Shown: positions 5,390 through 5,551 of the stretch, piece by piece | Position numbering within the stretch: the stretch's first letter is position 1 | Layout: each line of letters opens with the position of its first letter | NCBI GenBank assembly: GCA_021786695.1 | Contig: JAJYMT010000004.1 | Coordinates: 1-5,551, forward strand | Origin: a bacterium | GTDB taxonomy: Bacteria; Patescibacteriota; Patescibacteriia; Patescibacteriales; GWE2-39-37 | Direction: 5' to 3' | Length of the DNA stretch: 5,551 nucleotides | Notes under the pieces: generated by a model | What the model was told of the DNA's origin: nothing | The model's input: only the letters and a program-made list of their open reading frames with translations | Database searches by the model: none | Made by a program: the position numbers and the translations under genes

Positions 5390-5455
5390 TTCGTACTTTT
5401 TCGTATTTTAAATTCGATGAATTATTCTTAAATCTTAAATCATAATTCTTAAATC
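5390..5455. repeat. Short AT-rich repeats spanning the sigma factor stop codon
   Basis: TCTTAAATC occurs three times (5426-5434, 5433-5441, 5447-5455), with the sigma stop codon (5435-5437) inside the second copy. A ten-base tandem pair TTCGTAYTTT lies at 5390-5399 and 5400-5409. The last seven sigma residues (EDLRIMI) are therefore largely encoded by repeat sequence. I see no clear promoter for the DUF5667 gene here. Confidence 0.6.
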
Positions 5456-5551
5456 CTCTGCTTTCCCCCTCAATTCCTCCAGCGCCCGGCTGATCTGCGT
5501 GCGCACCGCGCTTTCGTCTTTGCCCAGCACCGCGGCGATCTCGCCGTTTGA
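5435..5551 (-). CDS. ECF-type RNA polymerase sigma factor, C-terminal end (5' part outside window)
   Basis: The last 38 codons of a gene entering from the right edge, in frame to a TAA at 5435-5437. The peptide begins SNGEIAAVLGKDESAVRTQI and continues SRALEELRGK, the region 4 helix-turn-helix of sigma-70 family proteins that contacts the -35 element. The recognition-helix signature (ESAVRTQISRALEELR) is typical of ECF (group 4) sigma factors, and region 2 is not visible. It acts in the cytoplasm with core RNA polymerase to redirect transcription. The DUF5667 membrane protein follows 70 bases downstream on the same strand, an arrangement typical of a sigma factor with its membrane-bound regulator. 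The C-terminal EDLRIMI runs into an AT repeat. Assignment to the sigma-70 region 4 family is firm; the ECF subgroup and target genes are not known. Confidence 0.9.
   Translation of the reverse strand, partial: SNGEIAAVLGKDESAVRTQISRALEELRGKAEDLRIMI

Overview
The window looks like chromosomal DNA of a Candidate Phyla Radiation (Patescibacteria, probably Parcubacteria-like) bacterium. This is inferred from three things: an ECF sigma-70 factor followed by a DUF5667 membrane protein, several genes that start with no Shine-Dalgarno sequence, and short AT-rich or palindromic repeats in nearly every intergenic gap. No mobile element, phage gene, tRNA, rRNA or CRISPR array is visible. TGG encodes Trp and TGA is not needed as a sense codon.

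Six of the seven genes lie on the minus strand. Read in their own direction, from right to left, they are: the C-terminal end of an ECF sigma factor (region 4 helix-turn-helix, cut by the right edge); a 433-residue single-pass membrane protein with a DUF5667-type domain, probably the sigma factor's regulatory partner; a 73-residue two-helix membrane protein; a 545-residue multi-pass membrane protein of unknown function; rsmI (16S rRNA C1402 2'-O-methyltransferase); and the N-terminal 261 residues of metG (methionyl-tRNA synthetase, cut by the left edge).

The seventh gene is a 48-codon plus-strand gene between metG and rsmI. It is divergent from metG and convergent with rsmI. It has a TTGACA-type -35, the only strong Shine-Dalgarno in the window and its own intrinsic terminator. 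Its Cys/His pattern suggests a small metal-binding protein, and I do not recognise the family.

Transcription units: the sigma/DUF5667 pair appears to end at an intrinsic terminator at 3964-3996, just past a nearly perfect 43-base palindrome. The 73-residue gene has its own TATAAT box and an imperfect terminator (3648-3680). The 545-residue gene has a good sigma-70 promoter (TTGATT, 17 bases, TATTAT) whose predicted start lies only 1-2 bases before the ATG, which implies a leaderless mRNA. It may read through into rsmI, since no terminator is seen between them.

The intergenic gaps hold the most unexplained structure: an AT-flanked element (1771-1895), a nested multi-stem palindromic element (3571-3647), the 43-base palindrome (4002-4044), and AT repeats that overlap the sigma factor's stop codon (5426-5455). 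I do not see a multi-gene defence or biosynthetic system. The items most worth pursuing are the orphan plus-strand gene, the sigma/DUF5667 module, the leaderless start and the dispersed-looking palindromes.
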